Assembly (NCBI GenBank): GCA_027257055.1
Contig: JAPVLO010000323.1
Span: forward strand, 1,561,001 to 1,625,000
DNA: 64,000 nucleotides
Source of the DNA: Cephalopachus bancanus
Taxonomy: Eukaryota > Chordata > Mammalia > Primates > Tarsiidae
Direction of reading: 5' to 3'
Below the pieces are notes generated by a model. That model was given only the letters and a program-made list of their open reading frames with translations. It had not been told where the DNA came from and made no database searches. Positions within the stretch are counted from its first letter, which is position 1, and each line of letters opens with the position of its first letter. Positions 10,750 through 23,484 of this stretch are shown here, piece after piece. The position numbers and the translations under genes are program-made.

Positions 10750-11690
10750 GGTGATTTTTAAAAATCAGTATTTAAAATATGAGAACTATCATCTGCAATT
10801 ATTTAAAATTATAATTTAAAATGCTAGATATTAACTTTTACAAATGAGGAGAGCAAATTGCTTTTTAAAATCCTTATAGAGAGTACTCAAAAAAAAAAAC
10901 AAACCAAAACAAACAAAAAAACACTGTTCTAAACTACCTACAAGCCAGGAGTCTGTGTTAATCATCTAAAATTTTGTCTTCTGATAAAAAGACAAAGCCT
11001 GGAATATTTCACGAAAGTGCACAAGCTGTTACAAGCATCCCTTACAAGTTGACAAATCTGGAACTCTGAACACAGTAAAAGTTCAATAAACACTAGTTCA
11101 TTTACAAGGTATTTTGGCTATTCGACTAATATCTCCTAACAGCATATGTAACGTACCTTATTACTTCTAATCTGTGTGGAGGTTTGCCAAAAAGGTTAGC
11201 TGAAAAATCACTGACTCGAGGCAGACTGATGAGCAGGAGGAAAGGCACACAAATTTACTAGAAAGAATGATTGGAATGGGGGAACAGAAATTAACTTGTA
11301 AACAGTTTTCTTTGGAATTTAAATGATCCTTGGAGACAGACACTATCTTGAAAAAGGGTCTGTTCAGGTGTAGTTTCATCTTTGGTCTTCTTTCTCTGAG
11401 ATAGATAATGAGATAACAGGGTAGAGAACAAGAACAATTGTTCTCCTTGGGAGGTCAGTCCTGTCTTTACTTATATAGAGAAGTCTTCTCTAGCACTTGT
11501 TGATCTGTAAGGGTTTTTTTCATTTTAAATACTCATTATACCAGGAAGCCATATTTTGGGGTGAAATATTTTGAGCCTTCACTTTCAAGGAGATAGTCTC
11601 TAAGATTTTAGCCAAATACCAGTCAAAAATGTTATCAAAATGAAGCCCTGGAATAGGTAATAAGTATCCTAAATTTTACTCCCTAGTTTT
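10750..11690. other. non-coding, unassigned
   Basis: AT-rich. No gene or identified repeat. Confidence 0.4.
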
Positions 11691-11694
11691 CTCC

Positions 11695-12120
11695 TAGATA
11701 TCCACTTATTTAATGCCAACAGTATGTCAGGTGTGATGTATGACACAGAAGTTCAGGAGATGAAGAATACATTTTTTTTTATCATGAAGAAGCACCCAGC
11801 AGAAGGTTGAGTTGTTCTCTGGCCTAGGTACTATGCTAGGTAGGCAAGACTCAGAGGCAGCATAGAAGAGGCAGAGAGATGTCAGGAGTGGTCTTTCAGA
11901 TGTATGCTTCAACTGAGTCTTGAAAGATGCGCATGCGTTTGTCAAGAGGATCCTAAATAAAGAGAAGGAACAAAGTCATAAAATGCAGCCATCTGGCCAT
12001 CTAGTACGTTTCTCCCTGTACTGCAAATAGTTTAGGATAGAGTTACAGAAATTATTGCATGGAACACCAAGGTGATTGGAGTTGATCCTGGGGCAAAGGA
12101 AGCCATTAAAAGCAGGTAGT
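11695..12120 (-). repeat. L2-type ancient LINE fragment
   Basis: 'ttatttaatgccaacagtatgtcagg' followed by tracts like 'caactgagtcttgaaagatg' and 'ggaattattgcatggaacacc' follow the order of reverse L2. It is highly diverged. Confidence 0.45.
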
Positions 12121-12539
12121 GATGGGATGGGATTTGTCTTTCAGAAAGATGATTTACCTGCAGTGTGGATGATGAATTGGGGTGAGGGTGGGAGGGAGGT
12201 GGGTGGGATGGCAAGTGGGTAAGATGTGTGCAAGACTATACAATAATTATCATTTAAAAGACAATTAGTAGTGCTCTTAGAAGACTCATAACAGGAAAGA
12301 GACTGCAGAGGATGGCTGTTGATGGGAGGAACCTTAAGGATATAGCCTCTAGACAAATTGGTTACCAATCTTTTAAGCAGGAGTGTAGGGGGGAATGAAG
12401 CAAGACATTCATAATGAATTCTAGGTTTCTCAGGTTATATAATTGGGCAAATATTATTGATATTGACAAAAATATGTAATCTAAAGGCAAACAGCCCACT
12501 TTGAGGAAAAGAAACTATCCTCAGTCCACTAACTCCATG

Positions 12540-12620
12540 CTCTCATTTGTTCTGTGAGGTAAGTAGCATGATTATTATAATCCCCATTTTATGCTCAGTG
12601 GGGTAACAGTATTTGCCTAC
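12540..12620 (-). repeat. MIR-type fragment
   Basis: 'tgaggtaagtagcatgatta' then 'ataatccccattttatgctc' is a clear reverse MIR core. Confidence 0.6.
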
Positions 12621-12639
12621 TATCAAATGCAGTTTTGGG

Positions 12640-12970
12640 ATGCTCACTATAAGAGCAGTTACACAAGGGAATCAAAGTCCTTGCTTTCACAAAACGTATG
12701 TTCTGGTGAGGGTGAGAGGAATCAAACATAAACAAGCAAGCAAACAATAAAACAAGGTGTGAAAGACCAAGATGGGGATATGGATGGGGACATGGATAGA
12801 GGTATGGGTATTTCACCTAAGGTGGTCAGGGAAGGTATCTCTGAGGTCACACTTGGGTTCACTATTCATTGAGAAGGAAGCATCGTGCAAAGTCATAAGG
12901 GAAGAGCATTCCAGGCAAAGAAAACAGCAACTGAAAGGCCCCTGAAGTAGGAAAGAGTCTGGTGTGTCAC
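12640..12970 (-). repeat. L2-type ancient LINE fragment
   Basis: 'ggtggtcagggaaggtatct', 'gggaagagcattccaggca' and 'aaaggcccctgaagtagga' are in the order found in reverse L2 elements. Confidence 0.6.
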
Positions 12971-12974
12971 GGAG

Positions 12975-13627
12975 GGAGAAATTCCAATACCAAGGCCAAT
13001 GCAGAGCAAGAGGAAGCCCAAGTTACAAGGCCATTCCTAGGAGGGTGAAAGTGAAAGATCCTGTTGTTGTAGGGTATCACTGGCATAGCATAGACTCTTG
13101 GGGTAGGTCTGTGAACCTGACCACCACGCACAACACTGTGCCTCTGAGAACCTGCATTATGATTGAAGGCAACCAAAATATTTCACCCCAAAATATACTT
13201 CTTTGACAAACACTGAGAGGGTTGTTCAGAAGAGCTGCAAACAGAAGTAGCCCTTCGAAGCTATCTTTTGTGAAGGAGATGTGCATCTGCAGAGAAAATC
13301 TGCAGCGATGCAGCCAGGCTGTCTCTGAGGCCCTATCTCATCTGTCCAGATCTAGGAGAGAGTAACTGACAGTCTGACACATTTAAAGGTGTGAAAGAAA
13401 CATTTACCATCCATTCTCTCAGAAAGCTGCGACTTGCATGCCAAAACCACCTTTGCTAGCTAGGCCTCCTTTTCTCTCCCTCCCAAAACCTAGCTTGTCA
13501 CTATAACTTGGGCTTACCACCATAGCCTGTTTTGGGTCATGCTCCCAGCCCTCTTTCTTTCTGTAAATTCAAGATGGTATAAAAGCATTAACCATTTGGT
13601 CAGTTATTTGCATATTAAAAATATTTG
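12975..13627. other. non-coding, unassigned
   Basis: No exon recognised. The 69-80 codon frames around 12964-13286 overlap one another on both strands and show no domain. Confidence 0.4.
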
Positions 13628-13921
13628 GTGGCTGGACTCAGTGGCTCAGCCTGTAATCCCAGCACTTTGGGAGGCCGAGGCAAGTGGATTGCCTAAGCTT
13701 GCAGGCTCCAGAACCACCCAGCCAACTCGGTAAGACCTTGTCTCTACAATAAATCAAAAATTAGCCAGGTGTGGTAGCACGTGCCTGTAGTTCTGACTAC
13801 TTGGAAGGCTGAGGTGGAAGGATAGACGGAGCCCAGCAGGTCAAAGCTGTGGTGGCCAGGAGTGTGTCACTGCACTCCAGTCTGGGTGATGAAGTGAGAC
13901 TCCAACTCAAAAAAAAAAAAA
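13628..13921 (+). mobile_element. Alu SINE, GGCTCAGCCTG subfamily
   Basis: Forward Alu beginning 'ggtggctggactcagtggct'. It carries the one-base-deleted A-box region (ctcagcctg rather than ctcacgcctg) shared with a subset of Alus in this window. It ends in A14. Confidence 0.9.
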
Positions 13922-13924
13922 ATG

Positions 13925-14756
13925 GCATGATTCCCATGCATATGTGTGCACGTAATAAAATTGAAAAGCCTTTTTTGTCCCCCCTGTGAATCTGGGTATT
14001 ATCAGTTTGCTTTATTAGACTAGAATGACCAAACCTTCAGGGAAAAAATTTAAACTTTCCTACATTATCTACAAATGCTTTCAGAAGACATGTCACTGCT
14101 TAGTTGAGGACTATTTCGGCACTGAAATGGGGCCAGGAACAAACTCATTTAGTTTTGTGAGAGAAATGAAAAAAATATTTAGATGAACAGAATTATCTTA
14201 AATTTATCCACTCAGAGCAGGCAACAATCTGCAGTCCAATGGCTAATGGCTCCACCCTGAAGGCTCAGTCATGTCAAACCAGGATATGTGGAAGACGACT
14301 AAAAGAAGAGCCTTCCCTGCCACGCTCCAAGGTTGTTACAGGAATCAGAGAGGCAACATTTCTCCTATAGGCTCCCCCAAAAGCTAAAGCAGAACTGGGC
14401 AAGGAGAAATGATACCCTCTGCCAAGCTGGGTTCCTATCCATGCAAAACCGAAAGCCACAGAAAAACTGAGCATTGAGGCTGTCCACTGGCCCTGAGATA
14501 GGCCATCCCAGGCAAAGTAGTCCAGCCAGTCCTCTGAAACACACACTGTCCATGCCTCTTGTCCTGTGGTCATCTCTCATGGCTGTTTTGTGGGCCAAAA
14601 GTCTTACTCCATTCAGCCACATGGCTTCAAGTTTCACTTGCTAAGGATGATCAATTCTCTGACCCTCTCTGAAAAGATCCTACTTTACAGTCTCCTTTCT
14701 CAGATGCATCTGCTTGGTATAGCAAACCAGTATCTGCATTTAAAGTCTGTCAGTAT
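13925..14756. other. non-coding, unassigned
   Basis: Overlapping minus-strand frames of 99 and 90 codons (14274-14637) show no recognisable domain and no supporting splice sites. They may lie in an unrecognised old repeat. Confidence 0.4.
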
Positions 14757-15076
14757 GGCCGGGCACAGTGGCTCACGCCTGTAATCCCAGCACTTTGGGA
14801 GGTAGAGGAGAGAGGATTGCCTGAGTTGAGGAGTTCTAGACCAGCCTGGGCAACTTCGTGGGAACTCATCTCTACAATAAATCAAAAAATTAGCCAGGCA
14901 TGGTGGTGCACATCTGCGGTTCCAACTGCTTGGAAGGCTGAGGCGGAGGAATCCCTGAGTCTAGCAGGTCGAGGCTGCAGTGGGTGGTGTGCGTGGCACT
15001 GCACTCCAGCCTGGGTGACAGAGTGAGACTCTGACTCAAATAAAATAAAATAAAATAAAATAAAATAAAATAAAAG
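14757..15076 (+). mobile_element. Alu SINE with (TAAAA)n tail
   Basis: Forward Alu from 'ggccgggcacagtggctc' to a TAAAA repeat tail of about 40 bases. A second Alu begins directly at the end of this tail. Confidence 0.95.
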
Positions 15077-15349
15077 GGCCAAACGCAGTGGCTCAAGCCC
15101 GTAATCCCACCACTTTGGGAGGTCAAGGTGAGGGGACTGCCTAAGCCCACGAGTTCGAGACTAGCCTGGGCAACTTGGCAAGACCTTGTCTCTACAATAA
15201 ATCAAAAAAATTAGCCAGAAGTGCATGCCTGTAGCAGTTCTGGCTACTTGGAAGGCTGAGACAGATCACCTGAGCACAGCAGGCTGACACAGGAGTGGCC
15301 GTGAGTGTGCCAGCCTGGGTGACGGAGTGAGACACCAATTAAAAAAAAA
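15077..15349 (+). mobile_element. Alu SINE in the tail of the preceding Alu
   Basis: Starts 'ggccaaacgcagtggctc' immediately after the TAAAA tail and ends 'acaccaattaaaaaaaa'. It is head-to-tail with its neighbour and shorter in the right arm. Confidence 0.9.
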
Positions 15350-15529
15350 GGCTTGCCAGTATAGCCCGCATAAATTGTGAAATAAATTATTCTTGAATAT
15401 AGCCCCTTTCAGAGTAGCACACTGAGAAGTTATATATTACATACACTTATTTTAAAGATAACTCCAAACATTATGATATGCCTTTTTTGGAACAATGCTT
15501 GAAACCTGTGGCACATTCTGATCCCTGCC

Positions 15530-15852
15530 TAGTGCTAGGCACCTCTCATGTCTGAGTATATTTCAAACCACACTTGCCCTTCTCCTGTTACTTCAGCTCA
15601 TCTTTTTGTTCCTAGAGTCCGTCACTGGCCTAAAAACACTTGCACATGTTTTCACAGTGCCCGGCTGTCTCCTTCCTAATGACTTTCACAGAGGTAGTTT
15701 TTCATTTGTTTGCAGTAATTGATTCACCTGTTCCCCAGTAAGGTACCAGACCTTCATGAGGGCAGGTTCCACGTGCATTTTTGCTTACTGTTGTTGAATC
15801 CCCAGAAACTAGCCCAGTGCTTGGCACAAAGCAGGTGCTTAATAGCTGCAGG
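15530..15852 (+). repeat. L2 LINE 3' end
   Basis: 'cttcatgagggcaggttcc', 'gaatccccagaaactagcc', 'cagtgcttggcacaaagcag' and 'gtgcttaatagct' are the ordered L2 3' blocks. Confidence 0.7.
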
Positions 15853-16637
15853 GAAAAAAAAAAGCACACTATGAAATAGGTTCAGTGGTGGTGTTCTATG
15901 GTGGATTGGTGTATTTAAATCTATCCCCAAAGTCCAAGTTAGCTGAGCAGCTGAAGAAAGAAGTTGACTTATCCAGTTTCTCAGAAAGAAACACTTAATA
16001 AGGATTTATGAACAGAAGCCATGTATGTGTCTAGTGTGGCAATGAGACAAGATGGTGGGTCCCTGCACCATCATTCCCCAGACCCAGGGCTTCTATACCA
16101 TAGGGAAGGGTGGTTCTGAAGGGATGTGTATGACAGGTGAAGTATGACAACATTCAGGTTGACCTAAAGGGAAGGATTTATAGTAAGTACTTGCTCTTAC
16201 ACAAGGAGCATAAGTCTGGAAATCTTAAGAGGCATTCCCGGAAGTGGGGTTAATCAGAAGTCAACATGGTGGGTTAGCATCCAAGATGGAGTTGCTTTGG
16301 ACTCCAAAGATAATGACGTTTAGTTTCTGAGACTACATCAGCCAAAAATCATTCAAACCAAGGCTAAGGAAGTTTAAGGCTTAAGTATTCTGTTTTTGAT
16401 CAGAAGATACAAGAGAAATTTTGCTGTATATTTGGGTGATACACTGATTTTCGAGACAATTCTAAAAAGTTTCATTAACAAGCCAAAAACATTCATTTGG
16501 ATATATATGGAGATGACCAATTTTTAAAACATCTTTTAAAAAATACTGGGATTTTTTGTTTGCTTTTTAAAGAGTTGATTTTCAAAAAGGGTCATCCAGT
16601 TTAGATCAAATAAAAAAAGAAAAGCTACAATTTATTT
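15853..16637. other. non-coding, unassigned
   Basis: No gene or clear repeat. Confidence 0.4.
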
Positions 16638-16800
16638 TATCAGGTACAGTATTAAGCACATTATATACATTTTTTTCATTCAATCCTCATATCTAATTAT
16701 TACCTCAGTTTATGGATAAGAAAATTGAGAGAGAGGCTATGATTGCATACTGAGTAAGTGGCAGAGTCAAGATTCATATCCAGGTCTACTTTATTTCAGG
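16638..16800 (-). repeat. MIR-type ancient SINE
   Basis: Reverse MIR: 'ttcattcaatcctcatatc', 'cagtttatggataagaaaat', then 'gagtaagtggcagagtcaag'. Confidence 0.65.
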
Positions 16801-19800
16801 AGCCACGTTTTTAATCTAAGCCATGTTTTCAAGCTAAGAAATGCACGTTGACATTGAGTACTGATACACTGCTCCCTGCCACTCAAACACTCTATCTTTC
16901 TCCCATGACAAGGTACAACACAGTAGTCTAGTACCACCAATTAGGACAAATGCTCAGGTGTTTAAAATAGGATTTAGGAGCCAACAATGTGATAGCAGGG
17001 AAACTAGACAACTCAAGAAAAAGAAGTAAGAGGAATATTAAAAACACTTAGGGAAAGCTGTTTTATGCCAAATACTCTATTAGACGCTTTAATGTATAAT
17101 ATTTCTCTTAATCCTAAGAAAGCTATGAGTTAGATACTATTAGTCAAGAAAAGAGGTTTAGAATAGCTGTGGTGTTTGGATACTCCCAAATTAATTTCCC
17201 TCCCTTTTCCCTAAAGATATGAACATACACCCCCCACCTTTTTAAAGGAGAAAAAGACTCTCTGGAATAAGAACAATATTTCTCAGTCTCTATTCTTGCT
17301 ACATGAGATCATGTCAGTAAGTTCTGGGCAATGAGATATAATAAGTGTATGACAGGGTCCAAGAAATTTCCTGGAGCCGTGGGCTCTTGCCTTTGCCTTC
17401 CTTCTCTTTTCCTTCTTTCTTCCTTTTTCTACTTGGAACTTGGGTGTGATGGGTGAAACTCCATCTTAGACCATGAGGTTGAGGGCATCATTTTATGTAT
17501 GATAGATCCAAAAGGTAGAATCGGCCTAGTTCTCAGAAGACTGTAGAACTATCATACTAGACATAGACTGTCTCACTGTAATTTTTTTTCTTTAATGTGA
17601 AAGAGAAACAAACATCACTTTGATGTCTCTGGAACTGACAGTTAATCTTAACTAATTCAGCAACTCATCCAAAATGATGGCACAGAGTTACACCCCAGGC
17701 CCTGATTCTGGAAAATCCATGCTCTTAGGTAAAAGCCTGAAGAACCCTTGCTTGTAACTCAAACTGCAATAGATTTGAGGGAAGTGTTTCAAAATGCTGA
17801 AAATAAATTTGACAGATGAAAATTAGGAAGGCTTGAATATGCTCTCAAATCTTCATATCTGGGAAAGAATAAAAAAGAATATGCTACTGGACAGTGAAGA
17901 ATTTGGTCTCCATCAGACACGGGCAGAGGAAGGTCTTGGTCATCGGCTTGGAGCTGGAAACAGAAGAGAAACAGAAGCTGTGCTGTTAGTTGAAGAGTAG
18001 GCATTGCAGTGGAGCCGTGGAAATGGCCACAGGATGAGACAGACGAGAAGACAGAATTTAAAGGGACTCTGAAATCAAAGAAGCAGGAGATGAAGTTTAA
18101 ATATACACAGCCTGAAAAGGAAAATGTGAATCACGTGACCCATATCAAAAACAGCATAAAAGGCAAAAAGGCAAAAAGGAAAGGTCAAGGTTGAGGCCCT
18201 GACAAGTCATTTTTATTCATTTCCTTTACTCGGGTTCACTGCAGCACTGAAGGAGTAAATTTAAATTGTGTTGTCACTGAGGAGGATCCTAAATGAAAGG
18301 AAGTCATAGAAAAGGGAGTTTATTATTACCCTTTGTTCAGTTTCTAAATGAACAACAGTGACAACTTAGGCGAGAGATCAGTGATTGGAGATAGGCCTAA
18401 TTTGAAGACCAAATTCAATGATCAGGGAAAAAAAAGGTTATTATGTCTACCAAAGGCATTATTTTAAACACCAGAAAAAAATAAGTCAAAGTAAGGGCAT
18501 GTAGGAAGTTTGGAAAATTCAGATGAGAAATAAAAAAATGAAAGCAAGCAATAGCAATGAAAGAAAAGGCAATAATATGAAAACAGACGTGACATACATT
18601 AGAAGGTATTTTACAATTGGCTAAGTAAATTCTACGTTATAACTGGACCTCTTAAATGACTTTGGAGTGGTCACAGGTATAAACTGTTTGCAGGTGCATC
18701 CAGTACTCTGGGAGTCAGTGAGGGACAGGCCTCATGCAAGGCAATGCAAATCATTTCACCAAGTGTGTTGTAAAGTCAGGTAATGAGAATGAATCAGTTT
18801 CTGATAATATCAGTACATGGTAGAAGGATGGTGGCAATCAGGTAACTAGGAAATTCAACTCGAGACACACCAAATGAAAATCAGGGATTAGATTAAACAG
18901 GTTATTTTTGTATGGATAGCAAAAAACCAAAAAGGAACATAAAGCAAGAATCTTCTAAACTTTAAAATATTTTCCCCCTTCAACTTCAGAAAACAAATAA
19001 AAAATCACAAACTTCAGGCCACCGCAGGAAAATATTCACATAGATTAGTCTAAAAAAAAAAAAACTTGGAGGGCCTGATATTCTTTTCAAATTGTATCGA
19101 TTAGGGCGCTTTTCCTTTTAATTAATATTGGTGTTTTCATTCTGAGTTTTCTGAAAATTGAAACAGCAATGGGGAATGAGGATAGTGGTAAAAAAGGGGG
19201 TTAGAAAAGCAAATCTCAACTAATCAAATGAAATCACTCAAAATGTTATAATATCCCAGGTTAGGCTGACCATATTGGAACACCTTTCCAATTGAGGAAA
19301 AAGAGTGTATATTTTAAAGAACAGTAAACATAATCATTACATGTAGATTTTAGAAAATGTTTGGATACTAAGTATAAGAAAAGTATCATAAGCCAACTGT
19401 GCACTCAATGATAACTTTGTCCTCATTCTCTAACCTGAACTGAGAGCCCTCTTTTTAGCTGAGAAAAATATCAGATGTGTTAGGGTTTCTATTCTTAAAT
19501 TACACAGGCCCAATTACCTGGAGGGTTAGTTGTCATTTTATATTCTCTTCCAGTAGAGCTGCTGACTAGGAAAGCCAAGAGCAAAAGAAAGTCAACTGTG
19601 CACCCACAACTCAAAGAGAAGTTGGGGTTCTCAGGAGATGTAAATATGTAAATATGTAATATGGAGGGTACCCACGTTAAATAATTACAATGCAGTTTGA
19701 CGTCTTTTCCATGCTTAGCCCTACATTTAGACTAAAGAGACAGAATAGTCTGATAAAGAGATACTTGTTTGTAGACTTTTAGGGAGGAGGGGTTCTACAA

Positions 19801-20250
19801 AGACAATTATATCACCTGCAAATAGGAAAAGTCTTTAAAAAATGATACATGCCATTTAATGTCTTCTTAATATACACTGCACAAACTGTCTAATTTCATT
19901 TTGCTACACATTTACAATTTAAAATGTTCATGCTGATATCTTTTATCAGTGGAGTGCTTTTTTGTTTTTTAAGTCTTTAGGCAAAATGAATTTATTCAGG
20001 GAAGTTCACACATCGGTTTTGTTTTTAAATTTAGGCTTGTCCTTTGGGAAAGGGGGGCGTCTTTCTGATCACAAAGAAAGGTCTTCCACAAATGTCATCT
20101 GACTTAAGGCAACCTATGGACTTTGGGAAGTCAGTTCAGGACGCAGATTAACGAGCCAGCACTGAACCTCCTTCCTTCTGACCTCTCAGCACCTGCTCAG
20201 CCGCGGCCCTGGAGGAGGAAACTCTTGAATCTTCTCATTTAATGGGCATC
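16801..20250. other. non-coding; one strong acceptor-like site
   Basis: No proven exon. On the minus strand a long pyrimidine run ends in CTTCTGTTTCCAG just before about 17953 and is followed by an open frame of about 55 codons. No donor was found within it and the residues are unrecognised. A lysine-rich 61-codon frame at 18009-18194 looks like purine-rich noise. Confidence 0.35.
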
Positions 20251-20985
20251 GGTTGCCCCTTCTCCCTCAAACAAATTAACGCCCCACACCACCACCAAAC
20301 TGCAGACGAATAAAGTATCCAAGAGCCTGAAATGTTTCCCAACAAACAGCGTCAGGGCAGCAGGCAAAAGAGAGCGCCCAACGGTGGACACCCTCGGGGG
20401 AGTTCCGCTCACCTGGAGCGAGACTCCAGCCCGGGAAAGCGGTGCCCTCTTCCCGCCCCGGCCGAGGACTCACCCGCAGGTGCTGCGCGAGTCTGCTGGG
20501 GCAGAGAGGGGACCGCGTCGGTGTGGCCGCCCACTCCCTTGCCCCAGATGACCCCGGCATCCAGGAGAGGTCCTCTCGGCGGCACGGCTCCCTCTCTCCC
20601 GGAGGCAAGGGAGCAGCACGCCGTCTCTCCTCTCTCCCGCCGCGCCACCTGCCCGCAGCCCCGCTCGCAGGTGCGGCTTGGACAGGTAACCGCACCTGCT
20701 TGGCCAACCCCACCTGCTGCGTCCCCTCACCCGGTCCTCCTCCTCCTCCACCCCCCGGCTCGGCTCCTCCTCCTCGAGCCGGGTGTCACGCTCCGACCTA
20801 CCTGCGCGACTTCAGCCCGGGACGCCTCCCCGCGCCCTGCTCCCGCGCGGCTCCGGGCGCGCCAGCGGCGGCCCCGCGCCCGCACTTTCCCGGCTGCCGG
20901 CAGTCGCGGGCTCAGCGGGAAGCCCCGGCGCTGCCCGGCTAGCCGCCTCCAACCGGCTCCATTGTGACGCGGCGCGTTCCCCCGG

Positions 20986-20990
20986 CCAAT
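20986..20990 (+). promoter_or_regulatory. CCAAT box
   Basis: CCGGCCAATGGGCG context, a good NF-Y-type site, about 50 bases upstream of the first GC box. Confidence 0.6.
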
Positions 20991-21036
20991 GGGCGCGCGG
21001 CGGCGCGAACCGCTGACTAAGTTCGCGGGTGGAGGA

Positions 21037-21079
21037 GGGGCGGGGCTTGAGCCGGGGGCGGGGCTTGAGCCGGGGGCGG
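21037..21079 (+). promoter_or_regulatory. three GC boxes in an 18-bp tandem duplication
   Basis: An 18-base unit beginning CGGGGCTTGAGC occurs at 21041-21058 and again, identical, at 21059-21076. Each copy ends in the GC-rich stretch that forms the next Sp1-type site. Confidence 0.7.
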
Positions 21080-21530
21080 AGGCGGCCGCCGCGGCGGCTG
21101 TAACTGGCGGCGGCGGAGGAGGAGAAGGCCGAGGGAGAGAGAGAGGGAGAGGGGGGAAAGGCTTCGGTAGGTGCTCCTGCCGTGGGGCTCTCGGCTGCCC
21201 GGGCCCGAGCGTTTGCCCAGCTTTGGGACTGCGGGAGTCGGTGACTCACCTCTCGCTGCTGCAAACAAAGCGCAGCTGCCATCTCCCCGAGCGCGCCATG
21301 TGGCCGCCCCGACCCCTCGCGCAGCCTCGGGGCTGCAAGCAGCAGCGCACGGCCACGCGCGTCGCGGACGAACTGGGAAGAGCCACGCCGTTTCCCAAAG
21401 GCGGGAGGAAAAGGGGCTTAGGGATGCTCCCCCGAGCGCGCCACGCTGGTGACTTTGGCAGTCCACCGCGCGTGTCGGGCCTCCCCTTCTCACGTGGGCA
21501 CCTCTGAGTAACTTATTTATATAACGCGTG

Positions 21531-22389
21531 TTGGCCGGGAGGGAAGGCTTGGGCGCAGCACGCGGTAACCTACCTCTCAGACACAGAAGTTCTTTACCTC
21601 TCTTTACCCTGCTTGCTTAGAAAGGCTGCAGGGCCCAACCCCTGTGAGGGAAGGTTTACAGTTGTACCAAACTAAGCGGCTTAAGTTAGATTCCGGGCCT
21701 CCAATACCATTGGCTTCTCTCAAATGTCCTTATCCTCAGGATGGGGAGGGGACCACACGTTCGAGGGACCGTGCGTATACTCATAGCCGACCTTTTATTG
21801 CTAATCAGCCTTAGATCCACCCCATCTGCTGCCCCACCTGCTTCTCTCCCAAGTGGCCCTGCATTTGAAGAGCAAGTGTTCCTTACAAAACAGAAAATTA
21901 ATCCAAACTCAGGAATTCTGGGGGCATAAATATTTTTGTCATCCTCATCCACTCCCCACTCTCACCCGAGTTTAAACTCAGTCTCTGCCCTATTATCTCC
22001 AGCACAATGATTCAATTAGGCAAGATTTTAGTTGCTATGGTGATCACATCTCCATCAAAAAGAAAAGGGAAAAAAAAGAAAAAAACAACAACAATCAACT
22101 TTGTACAGGCATATCCCAAAGGAGTAAATGAAGACAGTCTCACCATTTAGGGCGTCTGACAAGTTAGTAAATGGGAGTATATTGCAAAAGCACTACTGAG
22201 TTATATGAGACTGCGTTGTATCCCACAGAGACTGTTCAGATTAGGACTACAATTTGAATCACCCTGAAAAGAAATAAAAAGGCTGTCTTTGTGTCCCTGC
22301 TCTGTTCTTTACTGGTCCACTCAGTCTGTTCTGGGATGGCAGCTGCCTCTTTTCTGAGTCTTGGAGGAAAAGCTGAAAGAGCATTTCTT
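21531..22389. other. non-coding, probable first-intron or 5' flank
   Basis: No exon recognised. An A-rich stretch lies at about 22058-22095. Confidence 0.4.
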
Positions 22390-22500
22390 CATTTGGTCAT
22401 TCAACAAGTTTTTATTGAGTTTATGTATGTGAGACACTGAGTATGCACAGATCTACCAATCTAATTTAGATTTGGTTTTGGGGCTCAAACTACTTACCAC
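22390..22500 (-). repeat. L2-type 3' end fragment
   Basis: 'ggtcattcaacaagtttttattgag' then 'gagacactgagtatgcacag' is reverse L2. Confidence 0.45.
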
Positions 22501-22639
22501 GTGGAGAAGGAGAAAATATTCAATAATAAAACAAGGAAAAAAGTGAGTGCTGTAGGAAATACATTAAACCTTGAAAATATTCAATTTTGCATTGATATCT
22601 CTGAATGTCTGCAAAAGAATATTATCTCCCCTTCCAAAT

Positions 22640-22760
22640 CCATGTATAGACAATTCATTCTTCTGTCACAGTAATGACCTGGGGTAGTTATTTAACATAC
22701 TTCTCTTCATTTGTAAAATAAGTGATTATACACAAGATGATCTGTTAAGATTCTAATCCC
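22640..22760 (+). repeat. MIR-type fragment
   Basis: 'atgacctggggtagttattt' followed by 'cttcatttgtaaaataag' matches the MIR core in forward order. Confidence 0.45.
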
Positions 22761-23470
22761 AGTGTTGATACGGATAAAAAAGCAATTTTCATGCTTGGTA
22801 TATATATCAAGTTACCACTCGCAGGAAGTTAAAGTGATCAAGTTCATTCATCCTGTATTGGCTCTTGGTAAACCTGAGATACATAACTTATAAATGTGCT
22901 TAGCGCTGTTTTATTCTAATTCCCATGAACAAAGTCACACGCCATGGTGACAGCATTCATTACTGTTACTGGAGAAAGAGGACTTCTGAATTTGTGATAT
23001 TGCATCCAGGAACTCCTCTCTGGAACTCGAACATCAAACAGATGTTTTCCTTGTTTCTTCTTCCTTCTATGACTTGTCATATCAGCTTCTGTTTGCATTA
23101 CAGGGAAGAGAAACATGAATAACTTCCAATGCTATTCTTGGAGAACTTTTGTAATATTATGCAGATGATACGGAAGGGTCCATAGAGAGAGATCATTTAA
23201 TGACTAGATATTTTTGGCATCCCAGAGTAGGCCTTTTAATGAGAAAATAAACACTGTTTGACTTTTTATACATGTACACAGTTTTCTGCTGCATTGTAAT
23301 CTCTTTGAAAATAGAATCAGTGGAGTCTTGGAATATGTTCAGTCCTTACAAGGAGTATCCAAAATTCTCTTAGGGACTCTCTGATTGATTAATTTTATTG
23401 AAAGAAAATTCTAAAAGGTTCAGCCACTATTTTCACAGCCAGATTTCTAGAAGTCTAAAGTAGAGATTAA
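22761..23470. other. non-coding, unassigned
   Basis: Overlapping 65-66 codon frames on both strands at about 22916-23122 are unrecognised. Confidence 0.4.
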
Positions 23471-23484
23471 AAAATCTCATCATA

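Larger units (their letters stand above)
20300..21530. promoter_or_regulatory. CpG island promoter, possibly bidirectional
   Basis: Dense CpG and GC content in a window that is otherwise AT-rich and CpG-depleted. The core has CCAAT at 20986-20990, an E2F-like GCGCGAA at about 21003, and GC boxes at 21037-21045, 21054-21063 and 21072-21079. A CACGTG E-box lies at 21491-21496. Donor-like sites point both ways: plus-strand TTCG|GTAGGT after 21166, and minus-strand CAG|GTAGGT below 20802, GCGG|GTGAGT below 20474 and CAG|GTGAGC below 20413. This suggests non-coding first exons on one or both strands. Long frames here (172-211 codons) reflect the scarcity of stops in GC-rich DNA and are not called as proteins. 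The gene served is not identified. Confidence 0.8.

Noticed and set aside
18009..18194. Lysine-rich 61-codon frame
   Set aside because: Purine-rich sequence. No domain, no splice support and no conservation test possible here.
20332..20967. Long open frames (211, 172, 166 and 158 codons) in the CpG island
   Set aside because: Frames are open on both strands and several phases because GC-rich DNA has few stops. The residues are low-complexity P, R, G and A with no domain.
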